A DNA stretch of 64,000 nucleotides from Blastococcus saxobsidens DD2 (GCF_000284015.1 NC_016943.1:2831541-2895540), one strand, 5' to 3'. Counted from the stretch's first letter, positions 8,394-17,318 are shown. Notes: generated by a model not told the origin, from the letters alone. Translations and numbers: made by a program.

Positions 8394-8423
8394 AGTCTCC
8401 TGCGTCGCGTAGAGGGCTGTCAA
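8394..8423 (-). promoter_or_regulatory. Predicted promoter of the CaiB operon
   Basis: On the minus strand TTGACA (8423-8418) is followed after 18 bases by GAGACT (8399-8394), a good -35 and an acceptable -10. It would start transcription about 50 bases before the CoA-transferase ATG. Confidence 0.4.
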
Positions 8424-8461
8424 CACGAGAACGGCGGTTTGTCCGACGCTCGACGGCGCTG

Positions 8462-8490
8462 TTGACACGGCCACCGCGGCGCGCCATCGT
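8462..8490 (+). promoter_or_regulatory. Predicted promoter of the amidohydrolase gene
   Basis: TTGACA (8462-8467) and CATCGT (8485-8490) are 17 bases apart. The resulting leader would be about 65 bases and would include the CGGAC/GTCCG dyad. Confidence 0.45.
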
Positions 8491-8519
8491 GATCCAGGTC
8501 GCAGCGGGTGCCCGTTATA

Positions 8520-8533
8520 CGGACACCCGTCCG
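8520..8533. promoter_or_regulatory. CGGAC-N4-GTCCG dyad, candidate operator
   Basis: CGGAC (8520-8524) and GTCCG (8529-8533) flank ACCC, downstream of the predicted amidohydrolase promoter and 30 bases before its ATG. The IclR regulator encoded just after the amidohydrolase is the natural candidate to bind it; no other copy was noticed in the window. Confidence 0.35.
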
Positions 8534-8563
8534 AAAAGCGACTACGACGCCCAGGAGGAGACG

Positions 8564-10084
8564 ATGACCCAGTCCGAGCCCACCCCGGTGGCCGGTCGGC
8601 CGGTGATCCTGCGCGGCGGGACCGTGCTGACGATGGACGACAGCTGCACGGTGCTCGAGGGCGCCGACGTGCTGGTCGTCGACGACCGCATCGCCGCCGT
8701 CGGGCCCGCCCTGGAGGTGCCCGAGGGCACCCAGGAGATCGACGCCCGCGGCGGCATCGTGATGCCCGGGATGATCGACACCCACCGGCACATGTGGCAG
8801 ACGGCCATGCGCGGCTACGGCGCCGACTGGACGCTCACCCAGTACTTCGTCTGGTACTACCTCGAGCACGGGAGGACGTTCCGGCCGCAGGACGTCGCGG
8901 CCGGCAACCGGCTCTCGGCGCTGGAGTCCCTGGAGGCCGGCGTCACCACGACCGTCGACTGGTCGCACGGACTGCAGAGCGTCGACCACGCCGAGGCCGC
9001 CGTCGACGCGCTGCGCTCGGTACCGGGCCGGTTCGTGCTGGCCTACGGCAACATCCAGGCCGCCCCGTGGGAGTGGACCGCCGACGCGGGCGTCCAGTCC
9101 TTCCTGCAGCGGCTGCGCGACGCGGGCGACGACCGGATGGGCGTGCAGCTGGCCTTCGACGTCACCGGCGACCCGGCCTTCCCGGAGAAGGCGGCCTTCG
9201 AGGTGGCCCGCGAGCTGGGCCTGCCGGTCACCACGCACGCCGGCGTCTGGGGCGCGACGAACGACGACGGCATCCGCCTCATGCACGAGCACGGGTTCAT
9301 GACGCCGGAGACGGTCTATGTGCACGCGGCCAGCCTCACCCCCGACTCCTACCACCGCATCGCCGCCACCGGCGGCTCGATCTCGGTGTCCACGGAGTCG
9401 GAGCAGAGCGCGGGCCAGGGCTACCCGCCCACCTGGCAGGTGCGCTCGCACGGCATCCCGGTGTCGCTGTCGATGGACACCAGCGTGTGGTGGAGCGGCG
9501 ACCTGTTCTCCGCGATGCGCACGACCCTGGGCGCCGACCGGTCCCGCGAGCACTTCGAGGCCCACCTCAAGGGCGACACCGTCACCCACCTGCAGCTGCG
9601 GGCACAGGACGTCGTCCAGTGGGCCACCCGCGGCGGGGCGCTGGCCCTCGGCCGGGACGACCTGGGCAGCCTCGAGCCGGGCAAGAAGGCCGACGTGGTG
9701 CTGATCAAGAACGATGCCTCCCCGGTGTCGTTCCCGCTGCTCAACCCGTTCGGGCACGTCGCGTTCCAGGCCCAGCGGGGCGACGTGCACACGGTCCTGG
9801 TCGACGGCCGGGTGGTGAAGCACGCTCATCAGCTGGTCGACGTCGACCTGGCCGCGGCCCGGCGGGAGATCGACGCGACGGTCGGGCACCTGCGGTCCGC
9901 CCTCGGCGAGGAGGCCTGGGCCGCGGGCATGTACCCCGACCTGCCGGGCACGGAGATGCTCGACAACCCGTACCAGTACACCGACTACAAGTCCCACGGC
10001 ACGCACGCCGCCCGCGAGCCCGTCTTCGAGGAGCACATGGAGACCGAGCGACCGGCGGGCAGGGAGTCGACCCCCCACCACTGA
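8564..10084 (+). CDS. Amidohydrolase-family metalloenzyme (TRZ/ATZ-type)
   Basis: A 506-residue protein with the amidohydrolase composite-domain plan: a short beta-sandwich opening (ILRGGTVLTMDD), MPGMIDTHRHMWQTAMRG (about 67-84) giving the HxH metal pair, VTTHAGVWG (around 224), VHAASLTPDSYHRIAATGG (around 250), SMDTSVWWSGDL near the catalytic Asp, and the C-terminal LGRDDLGSLEPGKKADVVLI. These match the TRZ/ATZ chlorohydrolase/deaminase subgroup, which hydrolyses C-N or C-Cl bonds on rings or amidines; the substrate is unknown. The start is ATG 8564, with AGGAGGAG four bases upstream; the reading frame runs open far upstream, but that part is not coding. The IclR gene follows after a strong hairpin, and the CaiB operon diverges from it, so the three probably serve one pathway. 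Confidence 0.88.
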   Translation: MTQSEPTPVAGRPVILRGGTVLTMDDSCTVLEGADVLVVDDRIAAVGPALEVPEGTQEIDARGGIVMPGMIDTHRHMWQTAMRGYGADWTLTQYFVWYYLEHGRTFRPQDVAAGNRLSALESLEAGVTTTVDWSHGLQSVDHAEAAVDALRSVPGRFVLAYGNIQAAPWEWTADAGVQSFLQRLRDAGDDRMGVQLAFDVTGDPAFPEKAAFEVARELGLPVTTHAGVWGATNDDGIRLMHEHGFMTPETVYVHAASLTPDSYHRIAATGGSISVSTESEQSAGQGYPPTWQVRSHGIPVSLSMDTSVWWSGDLFSAMRTTLGADRSREHFEAHLKGDTVTHLQLRAQDVVQWATRGGALALGRDDLGSLEPGKKADVVLIKNDASPVSFPLLNPFGHVAFQAQRGDVHTVLVDGRVVKHAHQLVDVDLAAARREIDATVGHLRSALGEEAWAAGMYPDLPGTEMLDNPYQYTDYKSHGTHAAREPVFEEHMETERPAGRESTPHH

Positions 10085-10089
10085 AGAAG

Positions 10090-10115
10090 GGCCCCCTGCC
10101 GCCCTGCAGGGGGCC
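10090..10115 (+). terminator. Strong hairpin terminator after the amidohydrolase gene
   Basis: GGCCCCCTGC (10090-10099) and GCAGGGGGCC (10106-10115) form a perfect 10-bp stem with a 6-base loop, six bases after the stop codon. No U-run follows. It separates the amidohydrolase from iclR. Confidence 0.7.
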
Positions 10116-10201
10116 AGGATCGGCGGCCTCGCACCGCTTCCCCGGCGGAAGCGTGCGGGGTCGCCGATCGCGCCACCAGACAGCGACCGGAGGGATCTGC
10201 C

Positions 10202-11032
10202 ATGGCAGGGCGCGGCACCGGCCCCGACTTCGTCGAGGCCCTCGCGCGGGGGCTGGACGTCCTGGCGTGCTTCGACCGCGCGCATCCGCGCATGTCGCTG
10301 ACGGAGGTGGCCGCCGCGGCGGGACTCGCCCGCCCGACGGCCCGCCGGCTCCTGCTCACCCTGGAGGAGCTCGGTTTCGTCCGGTCGGCGAACGGGACCT
10401 TCTCCCTCACCCCCAAGGTGCTGTCGCTGGGGATGGCCTACGTGGGGGCACTGGGGCTGTGGGACATCGCCCGGCCGCACCTGGAGACGCTGGTCGCGCG
10501 GACCGGGGAATCCTCGTCGATGGCGCAGCTCGACGGCTCCGACATCGTGTACGTCGCCCGGGTGGCGGTGCCCAAGCTGATCGCTCTGCGGGTCGACATC
10601 GGCGCCCGTTTCCCCGCGGCCCAGACCTCCCAGGGCAAGGTGCTGCTCGCCGCCCTCTCCCCCGGCGAGCTGGCCGCCACCCTCGCCGAGCGGAGCCGCG
10701 CCGGGCTGCCGCCGGGAATCGGCCGGTCCGCCGAGCAGTTGCAGGCCGAGCTCACCCAGGTCCGGGCGCGCGGCTGGGCCCTGGCCGACGAGGAACTGGC
10801 GCCGGGCGTCCGCTCGGTGGCGGTCCCCGTCCGGGACGGCGACGGCCTGGTCCGCGCCGCCATGAACGTGACGGTGCACGCGGCGGAGACCTCCACCGAG
10901 CGCCTGCTCGGCGAGCACCTGCCCCTCCTGCTGCGCGCGGCCGGCGACATCAGCGCCGACTGGGCGCTGTGGCAGTCCCGCCCGCACGTCGAGATCTCGC
11001 TGCAGCGGACCACCGGCGACACCGCCGGCTGA
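10202..11032 (+). CDS. IclR-family transcriptional regulator (PcaR/PobR-like)
   Basis: A 276-residue regulator. The N-terminal winged helix spans about residues 10-80 with MSLTEVAAAAGLARPTARRLLLTLEELGFV as the helix-turn-helix. The IclR effector domain follows, with ARPHLETLVARTGESSSMAQLDGSDIVYVARV (about 98-130), IGARFPAAQTSQGKVLLAAL and GVRSVAVPVRDGDG. The sequence is closest in style to the PcaR/PobR branch, which senses aromatic acids or their oxoadipate products. GGAGGG is upstream of the ATG. It lies after the amidohydrolase gene, whose control region holds a CGGAC/GTCCG dyad, so it probably controls that gene and the divergent CaiB operon. Confidence 0.92.
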   Translation: MAGRGTGPDFVEALARGLDVLACFDRAHPRMSLTEVAAAAGLARPTARRLLLTLEELGFVRSANGTFSLTPKVLSLGMAYVGALGLWDIARPHLETLVARTGESSSMAQLDGSDIVYVARVAVPKLIALRVDIGARFPAAQTSQGKVLLAALSPGELAATLAERSRAGLPPGIGRSAEQLQAELTQVRARGWALADEELAPGVRSVAVPVRDGDGLVRAAMNVTVHAAETSTERLLGEHLPLLLRAAGDISADWALWQSRPHVEISLQRTTGDTAG

Positions 11033-11084
11033 CCCCCGGCCCGGGCCTTGGCCTGGCGCGCGCCCGCCCCGTCGCCCTAATGGT

Positions 11085-11164
11085 GATCAGGTGGCCTGAT
11101 CGTTTGTGCTCCTGGCTCACGGTCGACGCTGAGCCAGGACCCGAAACGATCAGGTCACCTGATC
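11085..11164. repeat. 80-bp imperfect palindrome with nested dyads
   Basis: Two 35-base arms (11085-11119 and 11130-11164) match as an inverted repeat at 31 of 35 positions around a 10-base loop. Each arm itself starts or ends with a smaller dyad, GATCAGG-N3-CCTGATC (11085-11101 and 11148-11164). It lies between iclR and pdxY, which run in the same direction. It could be a terminator for iclR, a REP/BIME-like extragenic repeat, or a double operator. No second copy was seen in this window. Confidence 0.7.
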
Positions 11165-11197
11165 GTCGCCCGGTGGGCGTGTGCCAGGGTGCCTGCC

Positions 11198-12049
11198 GTG
11201 ACCGCCGTCCTCAGCATCCAGTCGCACGTCGCTTACGGCCACGTCGGCAACTCCTCGGCCGTGTTTCCCCTGCAGCGCCTCGGCATCGAGGTGTGGCCGG
11301 TCCACACCGTGCAGTTCTCCAACCACACCGGCTACGGGGAGTGGACCGGCCGCGTCTACGACGGCCAGTCGATCGACGAGCTGGTGCAGGGCATCTCCGA
11401 CCGGGGGGTGCTCGGCAGCTGTGACGCCGTCCTCTCGGGCTACCTCGGTTCGGCCGACATCGGCCACGCCGTGGTCGGCGCGGTGGCGAGGGTGCGGGCG
11501 GCGAACCCGCAGGCGGTCTACTGCTGCGATCCGGTCATCGGTGACGTCGGCCGCGGGGTCTTCGTCCGGCCGGGCATCGCGGAGTTCATGCGCGAGGTCG
11601 CGGTGCCGGCCGCCGACGTGGTCACGCCGAACCACTACGAGCTCGACCTGCTCTCCGGCGCGACCACCCGCTCGCCGGCGTCGGTGAAGGACGCCGTCGC
11701 CGCGGTGCAGGCGCTGGGCCCCCGCGTGGTGCTCACGACCTCGCTGGTCGCCGAGGACACCCCCGACGACGCCGTCGACCTGCTGGCCTCGGAGGGCGGG
11801 CGGCACTGGCGGGTGCGCACGCCGCGGCTGGGCGTGTCCGTCAACGGCGCCGGTGACGCGATCGCGGCGCTGTTCCTGGCGCACTGGCTCGGCACCCGGT
11901 CCGCGGCCGACGCGCTCGGGCGCGCGGCGGCGACGGTGTTCGGCCTCCTGCAGCGCACCGAGGACGCGCGATCGCGGGAGGTCCTGCTCGTCGCCGCGCA
12001 GGAGGAGGTCGTCTCGCCGTCGCGCACCTTCGAGGTCGACGAGGTCTGA
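11198..12049 (+). CDS. pdxY: Pyridoxal kinase PdxY
   Basis: A 283-residue ribokinase-fold vitamin kinase. It opens with the PdxY/PdxK hallmark [23 protein letters not shown] and continues with [39 protein letters not shown], the nucleotide region [15 protein letters not shown], and the catalytic loop [17 protein letters not shown] (about 222-238) with the GAGD anion hole and catalytic Asp. It phosphorylates pyridoxal to pyridoxal 5'-phosphate in the salvage pathway. The GTG at 11198 gives the usual family N-terminus and leaves AGGG eight bases upstream; another GTG at 11189 is possible. It ends 19 bases from the convergent RNase Z gene. Confidence 0.93.
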   Translation: MTAVLSIQSHVAYGHVGNSSAVFPLQRLGIEVWPVHTVQFSNHTGYGEWTGRVYDGQSIDELVQGISDRGVLGSCDAVLSGYLGSADIGHAVVGAVARVRAANPQAVYCCDPVIGDVGRGVFVRPGIAEFMREVAVPAADVVTPNHYELDLLSGATTRSPASVKDAVAAVQALGPRVVLTTSLVAEDTPDDAVDLLASEGGRHWRVRTPRLGVSVNGAGDAIAALFLAHWLGTRSAADALGRAAATVFGLLQRTEDARSREVLLVAAQEEVVSPSRTFEVDEV

Positions 12050-12068
12050 CCACCCGGCACGACGTCCC

Positions 12069-13025
12069 TCACCGCGGCGGTGCTGCCGGCTCCCGTCCCG
12101 TGTCGACCGCATCGGAGCGGCGCGGCACCGGCACCGTCTGCAGGTCCGATGCGACGACGACGTCCCCGTCGAAGACCTCGGCCGCCTCGTCGGAGAACCG
12201 CCGCGGGTCGTCGTAGCGCTGGGAGAAGTGGCTGAGCACCAGCCTCCGCACACCGCAGTCCGCGGCGACCGCCGCGGCCTGGCGGGCGGTCAGGTGCCCG
12301 TAGTCGCGCGCCAGGCCGGCGTCCTCGTGGAGGAACGTCGATTCGATGACCAGCAGGTCCGCCCCCTCCGCCAGGGCCCACACCGCATCGCACAGCCGGG
12401 TGTCCATCACGAAGGCGAAGCGCTGCCCGCGACGAGGGACGCTGACCTCCTCGAGCCGGACCGCCCGGCCGTCGCGCCGGAGGCCGCCCTCGCGTCGCAG
12501 CCGCCCGACGTCGGGCCCGGCGACGCCGTGCCGCGCCAGCAGATCCGGCAGCATCCGGCGCCCGTCGGGCTCGACCAGCCGGTAGCCGTAGGTCTCGACG
12601 GGGTGGTCCAGGCGGCGGGCCTCCAGCGTGCCGAACCTCCCGGTCACGACCGGCCCGTCCCCGGTCACCGGGCGTTCGGGTACGTCGAGCAGGTCGTGGA
12701 ACTCCGACGCGTGGCGCAGCCGGTCGAACCACCGCTGGCCACCGGCCGGGTAGTGGGCGGGCACCGGGTGCGGCACCCGGTCCAGGTTCATCCGCTGCAG
12801 GACGCCCGGCAGCCCCAGGCAGTGGTCGCCGTGGAAGTGCGACACGCAGATGCGCGTGATGGCGCCGCTGGGGACGCCGGCCAGCAGCAGCTGCCGCTGG
12901 GTGCCCTCCCCCGGGTCGAACAGCAGACCCTCGCCGTCCCAGCGCAGCAGGTAGCCGTTGTGGTTGCGGTCCCGGGTCGGCGCCTGGCTCGAGGTGCCCA
13001 GGACGACCAGCTCACGCACCGACAC
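12069..13025 (-). CDS. rnz: Ribonuclease Z (tRNA 3' processing endonuclease)
   Basis: A 318-residue metallo-beta-lactamase-fold nuclease. The first strands read [22 protein letters not shown], followed by [14 protein letters not shown] and the zinc motif HFHGDH (His63, His65, Asp67, His68) within [18 protein letters not shown]. Later ligands are seen in MDTRLCDAV and in the C-terminal LSHFSQRY. The protein cuts tRNA precursors after the discriminator base. The length fits the short bacterial form. The insert that forms the flexible arm (about residues 155-190) is present but diverged. It may overlap functionally with the small downstream unknown gene, 15 bases from its start, but there is no direct evidence. 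Confidence 0.93.
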   Translation of the reverse strand: MSVRELVVLGTSSQAPTRDRNHNGYLLRWDGEGLLFDPGEGTQRQLLLAGVPSGAITRICVSHFHGDHCLGLPGVLQRMNLDRVPHPVPAHYPAGGQRWFDRLRHASEFHDLLDVPERPVTGDGPVVTGRFGTLEARRLDHPVETYGYRLVEPDGRRMLPDLLARHGVAGPDVGRLRREGGLRRDGRAVRLEEVSVPRRGQRFAFVMDTRLCDAVWALAEGADLLVIESTFLHEDAGLARDYGHLTARQAAAVAADCGVRRLVLSHFSQRYDDPRRFSDEAAEVFDGDVVVASDLQTVPVPRRSDAVDTGREPAAPPR

Positions 13026-13040
13026 GGCGGCCGCCGCCGA

Positions 13041-13196
13041 TCAGCTGGGGTCGCCGGGCTCCTGCCCCATCGCCTCGTCGACCGAGGTCTCGCCGCCGGT
13101 CCGGCCGCCACCCGGGCTGGCCGGGTCCTTTCCCACGCTCGCGTGCGAACCCTCGTCGGTGTCCTCGGGCTGTGCCTGGCTGTTCGGGTCGGTCAT
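13041..13196 (-). CDS. Small acidic hydrophilic protein (51 aa), unknown
   Basis: A 51-residue protein starting MTDPNSQAQPEDTDEGS and ending DEAMGQEPGDPS. It is rich in Asp, Glu, Gly, Ser and Pro, lacks hydrophobic segments and is probably disordered. GAGGAG lies six bases before the ATG, and that ATG overlaps the stop of the upstream 286-residue gene (ATGA), so it is translated in tandem with it. I do not recognise a family. Confidence 0.6.
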   Translation of the reverse strand: MTDPNSQAQPEDTDEGSHASVGKDPASPGGGRTGGETSVDEAMGQEPGDPS

Positions 13197-14053
13197 CCCA
13201 CGCTCCTCGGTCGGTCCCCGTCCGTAGGCCCATCCTGGCCGCCGGGCAGCGTCGCCGCGATCCGGGTGATCGTCGACTCCTCCACCGGCAGGTGCGGCAC
13301 CACGCTCGTCACCTCGTCGGGCTCCAGGCCGGCCTCCCCGAGGGCGGCGAGCAGCAGGTCCGACTCCTCCGGCGGCACCGGCACGGAGCACCCGGAGTCC
13401 TCCAGGGCGGCCCGGGCGAGGAACAGCGCGCCGGCCAGGCTGTCGTCCGGTTCCGGAGCGGGCGCGGGCACGGCCGCGCGGGCCGCCGCCTCGGCCGCCC
13501 GGACCAGCGACAGCGGCAGCCCCTCGGCCTCGACCTCGATCAGCGGCACGTGCCCCAGTGCAGCGAGCACCAGGTGCTCGGCGTCGATGCGCAGCGGCGC
13601 CTCCCAGCCCCCGGCGCGCACCACGTCGGCCACGTCCACGGGATCCTCGCCCAGGTCGTCGGCGAGCTCCGCCCAGTCCGCCCGCCGGGTGGTCCGGCCC
13701 CGCTCACCCGCCAGCCGGCAGGTCTCCGCCACGAACGGCACCAGGACCTCGTCGTCGAACCGTTCGGCCTCCAGCCGGCCGTCCGGGCCGACCATCGCCA
13801 AGGCGTCCTGGAAGCTGCCCGGCCGGGCGTCCCCGAGGTCCACCCGGCCGTCCTCCTCATCGCCCAGCGGCTGCCCGTTCGCCGCCCGCTCTCCCACGGT
13901 CAGGCCGCTGGGCGCGAGCCGGCCGGAGTGCCGTCGGTAGTGCGGCCGGTCGGAGAGCCCCACGGCCCAGGCGCAGGTCTCGGCGATCAGCGCGGCCCCG
14001 CGCTCGCGGAGCACCTCGCGGGTGAGCAGTCCCATCCAGTCGATGTCGAACAC
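13193..14053 (-). CDS. Hypothetical protein (286 aa)
   Basis: A soluble, mostly helical and acidic protein starting VFDIDWMGLLTREVLRERGA and ending TDGDRPRSVG. Recognisable stretches are YRRHSGRLAPSGLTVGERAANG and WAELADDLGEDPVDVADVVRAGG, which I cannot assign to a family. The codon bias is typical for the window, so it is a real gene. The start is uncertain: GTG 14053 has GGAGG only one base upstream, while ATG 14035 lacks a ribosome site; the GTG gives the more natural N-terminus. It is followed, with a 4-base overlap, by a 51-residue acidic protein, and is divergent from the MEDS/ATPase gene. No function is proposed. Confidence 0.65.
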   Translation of the reverse strand: MFDIDWMGLLTREVLRERGAALIAETCAWAVGLSDRPHYRRHSGRLAPSGLTVGERAANGQPLGDEEDGRVDLGDARPGSFQDALAMVGPDGRLEAERFDDEVLVPFVAETCRLAGERGRTTRRADWAELADDLGEDPVDVADVVRAGGWEAPLRIDAEHLVLAALGHVPLIEVEAEGLPLSLVRAAEAAARAAVPAPAPEPDDSLAGALFLARAALEDSGCSVPVPPEESDLLLAALGEAGLEPDEVTSVVPHLPVEESTITRIAATLPGGQDGPTDGDRPRSVG

Positions 14054-14190
14054 GCCTCCACTGTGCCGCGCCGGCCGGCGTCCGCGCCGCGGACGACCGG
14101 CGATCCGGCACGCCGTGCTGAGTGCTCCGCCGCGCTGCCCTACCGTGGAGGGGGAGTCCGGGGCAGCGGACGGACACAGCGGGAGTGCAG

Positions 14191-15180
14191 GTGGACTGGA
14201 CGACGACGGGTGGGGCGGGCCGTCCCGCGCCCGGAGGGTTCCCGCACGACGCGCTGCTGTACGACTCGACCGAGCAGCTGGTCGCCCTGGCGGCACCCTT
14301 CCTGCGGGCGGGCCTGGCCGAGGGTGACGCCGCCGTGGTCGCCACGCGGCCCGACACCGCCGCTGCGCTGCGCGAGGCCCTGGACGACGATCCGCGGCTG
14401 CAGGTCGTCGAGCGCCACGCGGTCTACCGCCCGCGCACGCCCGAGGCGATCACCACCTTCCGCCGGCTGGCCGAGCAGTGCACGGCCGCGGGCGCCGGCC
14501 GGGTGCGGGTCGTGGGCGAGGCCGACTACGGCCGCACGGAGCGCGACTGGCTGGAGTGGGAGCGCTACGAGTCGGTCATCAACCGGGCGCTGTCCGGCTG
14601 GAACCTCTGGGGGCTGTGCGCCTTCGACACCCGGCAGCTGCCCGACCCGGTCCTCGAGTCCGCCGGCCGCACGCACAGCCGGCTGGTGACGGCGGACGGC
14701 CGCGTCCCCAGCCCCTCCTACACCGATCCCGCGGCCTACCTCCGGACGCTGCCGATCCCCGACGAGCCGCTCGAGCGCACGCCCCCGCGGCTGGCGGCGG
14801 CCGACGTCAGGGACTTCATCGGGTTGCGGCACGCGGTCGCCGCCGAGCTGGCCGGGGTGCCGGCCGGTGCGGACCTCGTCGACGACTTCCTGCTGGCCGT
14901 CGACGAGATGGCCTCCAACGCGGTCCGGCACGGGCTGCCGCCGGTGAGCCTGCGGCTCTGGACCGGCGCGGACCGGATCGTCTGCACGATCACCGACGGC
15001 GGCCCCGGCTGGGACGACCCGTTCGCCGGCTACGGGCCCGCCCACGGCAGCGACCTGTCCCGCGGCGGGATGGGCCTGTGGCTGGCGCGCCAGCTGTGCG
15101 ACCACGTCGACATCGCCGGCGGGGACCACCACCCCGGGGGCGAGACGGTGAGCGTCCGCCTCACCACGTTCCTGCGCTGA
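14191..15180 (+). CDS. MEDS-domain protein with histidine-kinase-like ATPase domain (RsbA-type anti-sigma regulator)
   Basis: A 329-residue two-domain protein. Residues 10-170 form a MEDS sensory domain (FPHDALLYDSTEQLVALAAPFLRAGLAEGDAAVV ... RVVGEADYGRTERDWLEWERYESVIN ... GLCAFDTRQLPD). The C-terminal 130 residues form a GHKL ATPase with the N box DDFLLAVDEMASNAVRHG, the G1 box ITDGGPGWDDPF and the G2 box SRGGMGLWLARQLCDHVDI. This matches RsbA-like anti-sigma kinases of actinobacteria that sense a ligand and control a stress sigma factor; no sigma gene is adjacent. The GTG start at 14191 has GGGAG upstream, and a TACCGT -10 element lies at 14141-14146. The frameshifted gene at 46.6 kb carries a related MEDS segment. 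Confidence 0.86.
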   Translation: MDWTTTGGAGRPAPGGFPHDALLYDSTEQLVALAAPFLRAGLAEGDAAVVATRPDTAAALREALDDDPRLQVVERHAVYRPRTPEAITTFRRLAEQCTAAGAGRVRVVGEADYGRTERDWLEWERYESVINRALSGWNLWGLCAFDTRQLPDPVLESAGRTHSRLVTADGRVPSPSYTDPAAYLRTLPIPDEPLERTPPRLAAADVRDFIGLRHAVAAELAGVPAGADLVDDFLLAVDEMASNAVRHGLPPVSLRLWTGADRIVCTITDGGPGWDDPFAGYGPAHGSDLSRGGMGLWLARQLCDHVDIAGGDHHPGGETVSVRLTTFLR

Positions 15181-15195
15181 GGCGCAGCCGGGCGC

Positions 15196-15594
15196 TCAGC
15201 CGAAGAGCTCGCCCAGGAAGGACTGCTTCCGCCGCTTGCCGTGCCCGGTGGAGTGCGACGAGTGCGAGGAGCCCTGCACCTGCCGCAGCACCTCACCGAC
15301 CACGCCGCTCAGCCCCGCCGCGGAGCCGAGCCCCTGCGCGGAACCGGAGCGCCGGCCACCGGAGCGCTCGTGGTCGTCGCGCTCCTCGTCGGAACCGGAG
15401 TGGCCCGGCGACTGCTGCGATCCGCTCGTCCTCGGGGCCGCGCCGCCGTGCCAGGAGTTCTCCGCGTCGATCAGCCGGTCGAGTTCACCCCGGTCGAGGA
15501 AGATCCCCCGGCAGTCGGAGCACTGGTCGACGTGCACGCCGTTGCGCTCGTAGGTCCGCATGGTGCCGTGACACTTCGGGCAGGTCAGTTCCAT
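15196..15594 (-). CDS. TFIIB-type zinc-ribbon protein
   Basis: A 132-residue protein. The N-terminus is a zf-TFIIB zinc ribbon: MELTCPKCHGTM ... VDQCSDCRGIFLDRGELDRLI (Cys5, Cys8, Cys27, Cys30), a domain that often stands alone in bacterial proteins. The rest is low complexity, rich in Ser, Gly, His, Arg and Asp, and ends in a basic patch (GHGKRRKQSFLGELFG). The function is unknown; such proteins are thought to bind partners or nucleic acid. The ribosome site before ATG 15594 is weak. Confidence 0.82.
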   Translation of the reverse strand: MELTCPKCHGTMRTYERNGVHVDQCSDCRGIFLDRGELDRLIDAENSWHGGAAPRTSGSQQSPGHSGSDEERDDHERSGGRRSGSAQGLGSAAGLSGVVGEVLRQVQGSSHSSHSTGHGKRRKQSFLGELFG

Positions 15595-15805
15595 GCCCGC
15601 GCAACGGCCCTTGCCCCGGCCGAGTTCCCACCGGGTGGGTGCGGCGACCATTCCACCCAGTGGTGCGCGCACGTCGGGCGCGGCCCGGTCGGGATGGATA
15701 CTGGGGCCCCGCAGACCGACCGATGGGAGCAGTTGGTGGATCGGACGCACACGGACCACGGGCGGCAGGCGCCGCCCCCCGCCCCCGCCGAGCGGGAGGA
15801 CTGAC

Positions 15806-16624
15806 GTGGACAAGGTCGTGGGCTCACCCACCGAGGCGGTCGCCGACATCACCTCCGGCTCCTGGCTCGCCGTCGGCGGGTTCGGGCTGTGCGGGGTGCC
15901 GTTCGCGCTCATCGACGCGCTCCTGGAGCAGGGCGCCGACGGGCTGACGACGATCTCCAACAACTGCGGGGTCGACGACCAGGCGCTGGGCGTGCTGCTG
16001 TACGCGGGACGGATCACCCGCACCATCAGCTCCTTCGTCGGCGGCAACCAGGAACTGGCCCGGCTGTACCTGTCCGGGGCGCTGGAGGTGGAGCTGACCC
16101 CGCAGGGCACGCTCGCCGAACGGCTGCGCGCCGGCGGCACCGGCATCCCGGCCTTCTACACGCCCACCGGCGTGGGCACGATGGTCGCCGAGGGCGGCAT
16201 CCCCGTGCGCTACGACGCCGAGGGCAACGTGGTGAAGACCAGCGAGCCCAAGGAGGTGCGCGTCTTCGACGGCCAGCAGTACGTGCTGGAGACGGCGCTC
16301 ACCGCCGACTTCGGCCTGGTGCGCGCCGCGGTGGGCGACCGCCACGGCAACCTGGTGTTCCACGAGTCGGCCCGGAACTTCAACCCGCTGGCCGGGATGG
16401 CCGCCCGGATCACCGTCGCCGAGGTCGAGGAGCTCGTCGAGCCCGGCGACATCCGGCCCGAGGACGTGCACCTGCCCGGGGTGTTCGTCGACCGCGTCGT
16501 CGTCGTGGGCAGCGACGGCAAGAAGATCGAGAAGCGGACCACCCGGCCCCGCCCGGCGGCCGGGACCGACGACTCCGCCGCCCCGGCCGCCGCCGGCGAG
16601 GAAGCGACCGAGGGAGCAGCCTGA
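15806..16624 (+). CDS. 3-oxoacid CoA-transferase subunit A (ScoA/PcaI type)
   Basis: A 272-residue family I CoA-transferase alpha subunit with [89 protein letters not shown] and [20 protein letters not shown]. It binds CoA and acid substrates with subunit B to make succinyl-CoA-dependent oxoacyl-CoA transfer. The C-terminal 25 residues are an Ala/Pro-rich extension not needed for the fold. GTG 15806 has GGGAGGA five bases upstream. It could serve as PcaI in the 3-oxoadipate pathway encoded at 32-37 kb, since no other copy is in the window, or act on acetoacetate. TTCCACCCAGTGG at 15651-15663 resembles the pca operator half-site. Confidence 0.9.
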   Translation: MDKVVGSPTEAVADITSGSWLAVGGFGLCGVPFALIDALLEQGADGLTTISNNCGVDDQALGVLLYAGRITRTISSFVGGNQELARLYLSGALEVELTPQGTLAERLRAGGTGIPAFYTPTGVGTMVAEGGIPVRYDAEGNVVKTSEPKEVRVFDGQQYVLETALTADFGLVRAAVGDRHGNLVFHESARNFNPLAGMAARITVAEVEELVEPGDIRPEDVHLPGVFVDRVVVVGSDGKKIEKRTTRPRPAAGTDDSAAPAAAGEEATEGAA

Positions 16625-17292
16625 TGGCCCTGAACCGTGAGCAGCTCGCCGCCCGGGTGGCCCTCGAGCTGGAGGACGGCCAGTACGTCAACCTCGGCAT
16701 CGGGATGCCGACCCTCGTGCCCAACTACGTCCCCGAGGGCATCCACGTCGTCCTGCACTCGGAGAACGGGGTCCTGGGCGTGGGGCCCTACCCGTTCGAG
16801 GGCGAGGAGGACCCCGACCTGATCAACGCCGGCAAGGAGACGGTCACCGTCCTGCCCGGGGCGAGCTTCTTCGACTCGGGGCTGTCCTTCGGGATGATCC
16901 GGGGCAAGCACCTCGACGTCGCCGTGCTGGGCGCCATGCAGGTCAATCCCCGCGGCGACCTCGCCAACTGGCTCATCCCCGGCAAGATGGTCAACGGGAT
17001 GGGCGGCGCGATGGACCTCGTCCACGGCGCCCGGCGGGTGATCATCATGATGGAGCACGTCGCCCGCGACGGATCACCGAAGCTCGTCGAGGAGTGCACG
17101 CTGCCGCTCACCGGCAAGGCCTGCGTCGACCGGGTGATCACCGACCTCGCCGTCATCGACGTCACCCCCGACGGCATGGTGCTCCGGGAGACCGCGCCGG
17201 GCGTGACCGTCGACGAGGTGGTGGCCGCCACCGGCGCCCCGCTGACCATCGCCGACGACGTGCGGGAGATGCCGCTCCCGGCGACCGTCTGA
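16624..17292 (+). CDS. 3-oxoacid CoA-transferase subunit B (ScoB/PcaJ type)
   Basis: A 222-residue family I CoA-transferase beta subunit. It shows [17 protein letters not shown] and the catalytic glutamate motif [14 protein letters not shown] (Glu47), the residue that forms the glutamyl-CoA intermediate. Later hallmarks are [60 protein letters not shown] and [20 protein letters not shown]. The ATG overlaps the subunit A stop by one base (TGATG), so the two subunits are made in equal amounts. It ends 26 bases from a convergent transporter gene. Confidence 0.93.
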   Translation: MALNREQLAARVALELEDGQYVNLGIGMPTLVPNYVPEGIHVVLHSENGVLGVGPYPFEGEEDPDLINAGKETVTVLPGASFFDSGLSFGMIRGKHLDVAVLGAMQVNPRGDLANWLIPGKMVNGMGGAMDLVHGARRVIIMMEHVARDGSPKLVEECTLPLTGKACVDRVITDLAVIDVTPDGMVLRETAPGVTVDEVVAATGAPLTIADDVREMPLPATV

Positions 17293-17318
17293 CGCCTCCG
17301 GTCCCGCGTCCCGCTGGC

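Noticed and set aside
7109..8563. N-terminal extension of the amidohydrolase frame
   Set aside because: The frame is open upstream but is antisense to the CaiB gene and has no family similarity; the ATG at 8564 has a strong ribosome site.
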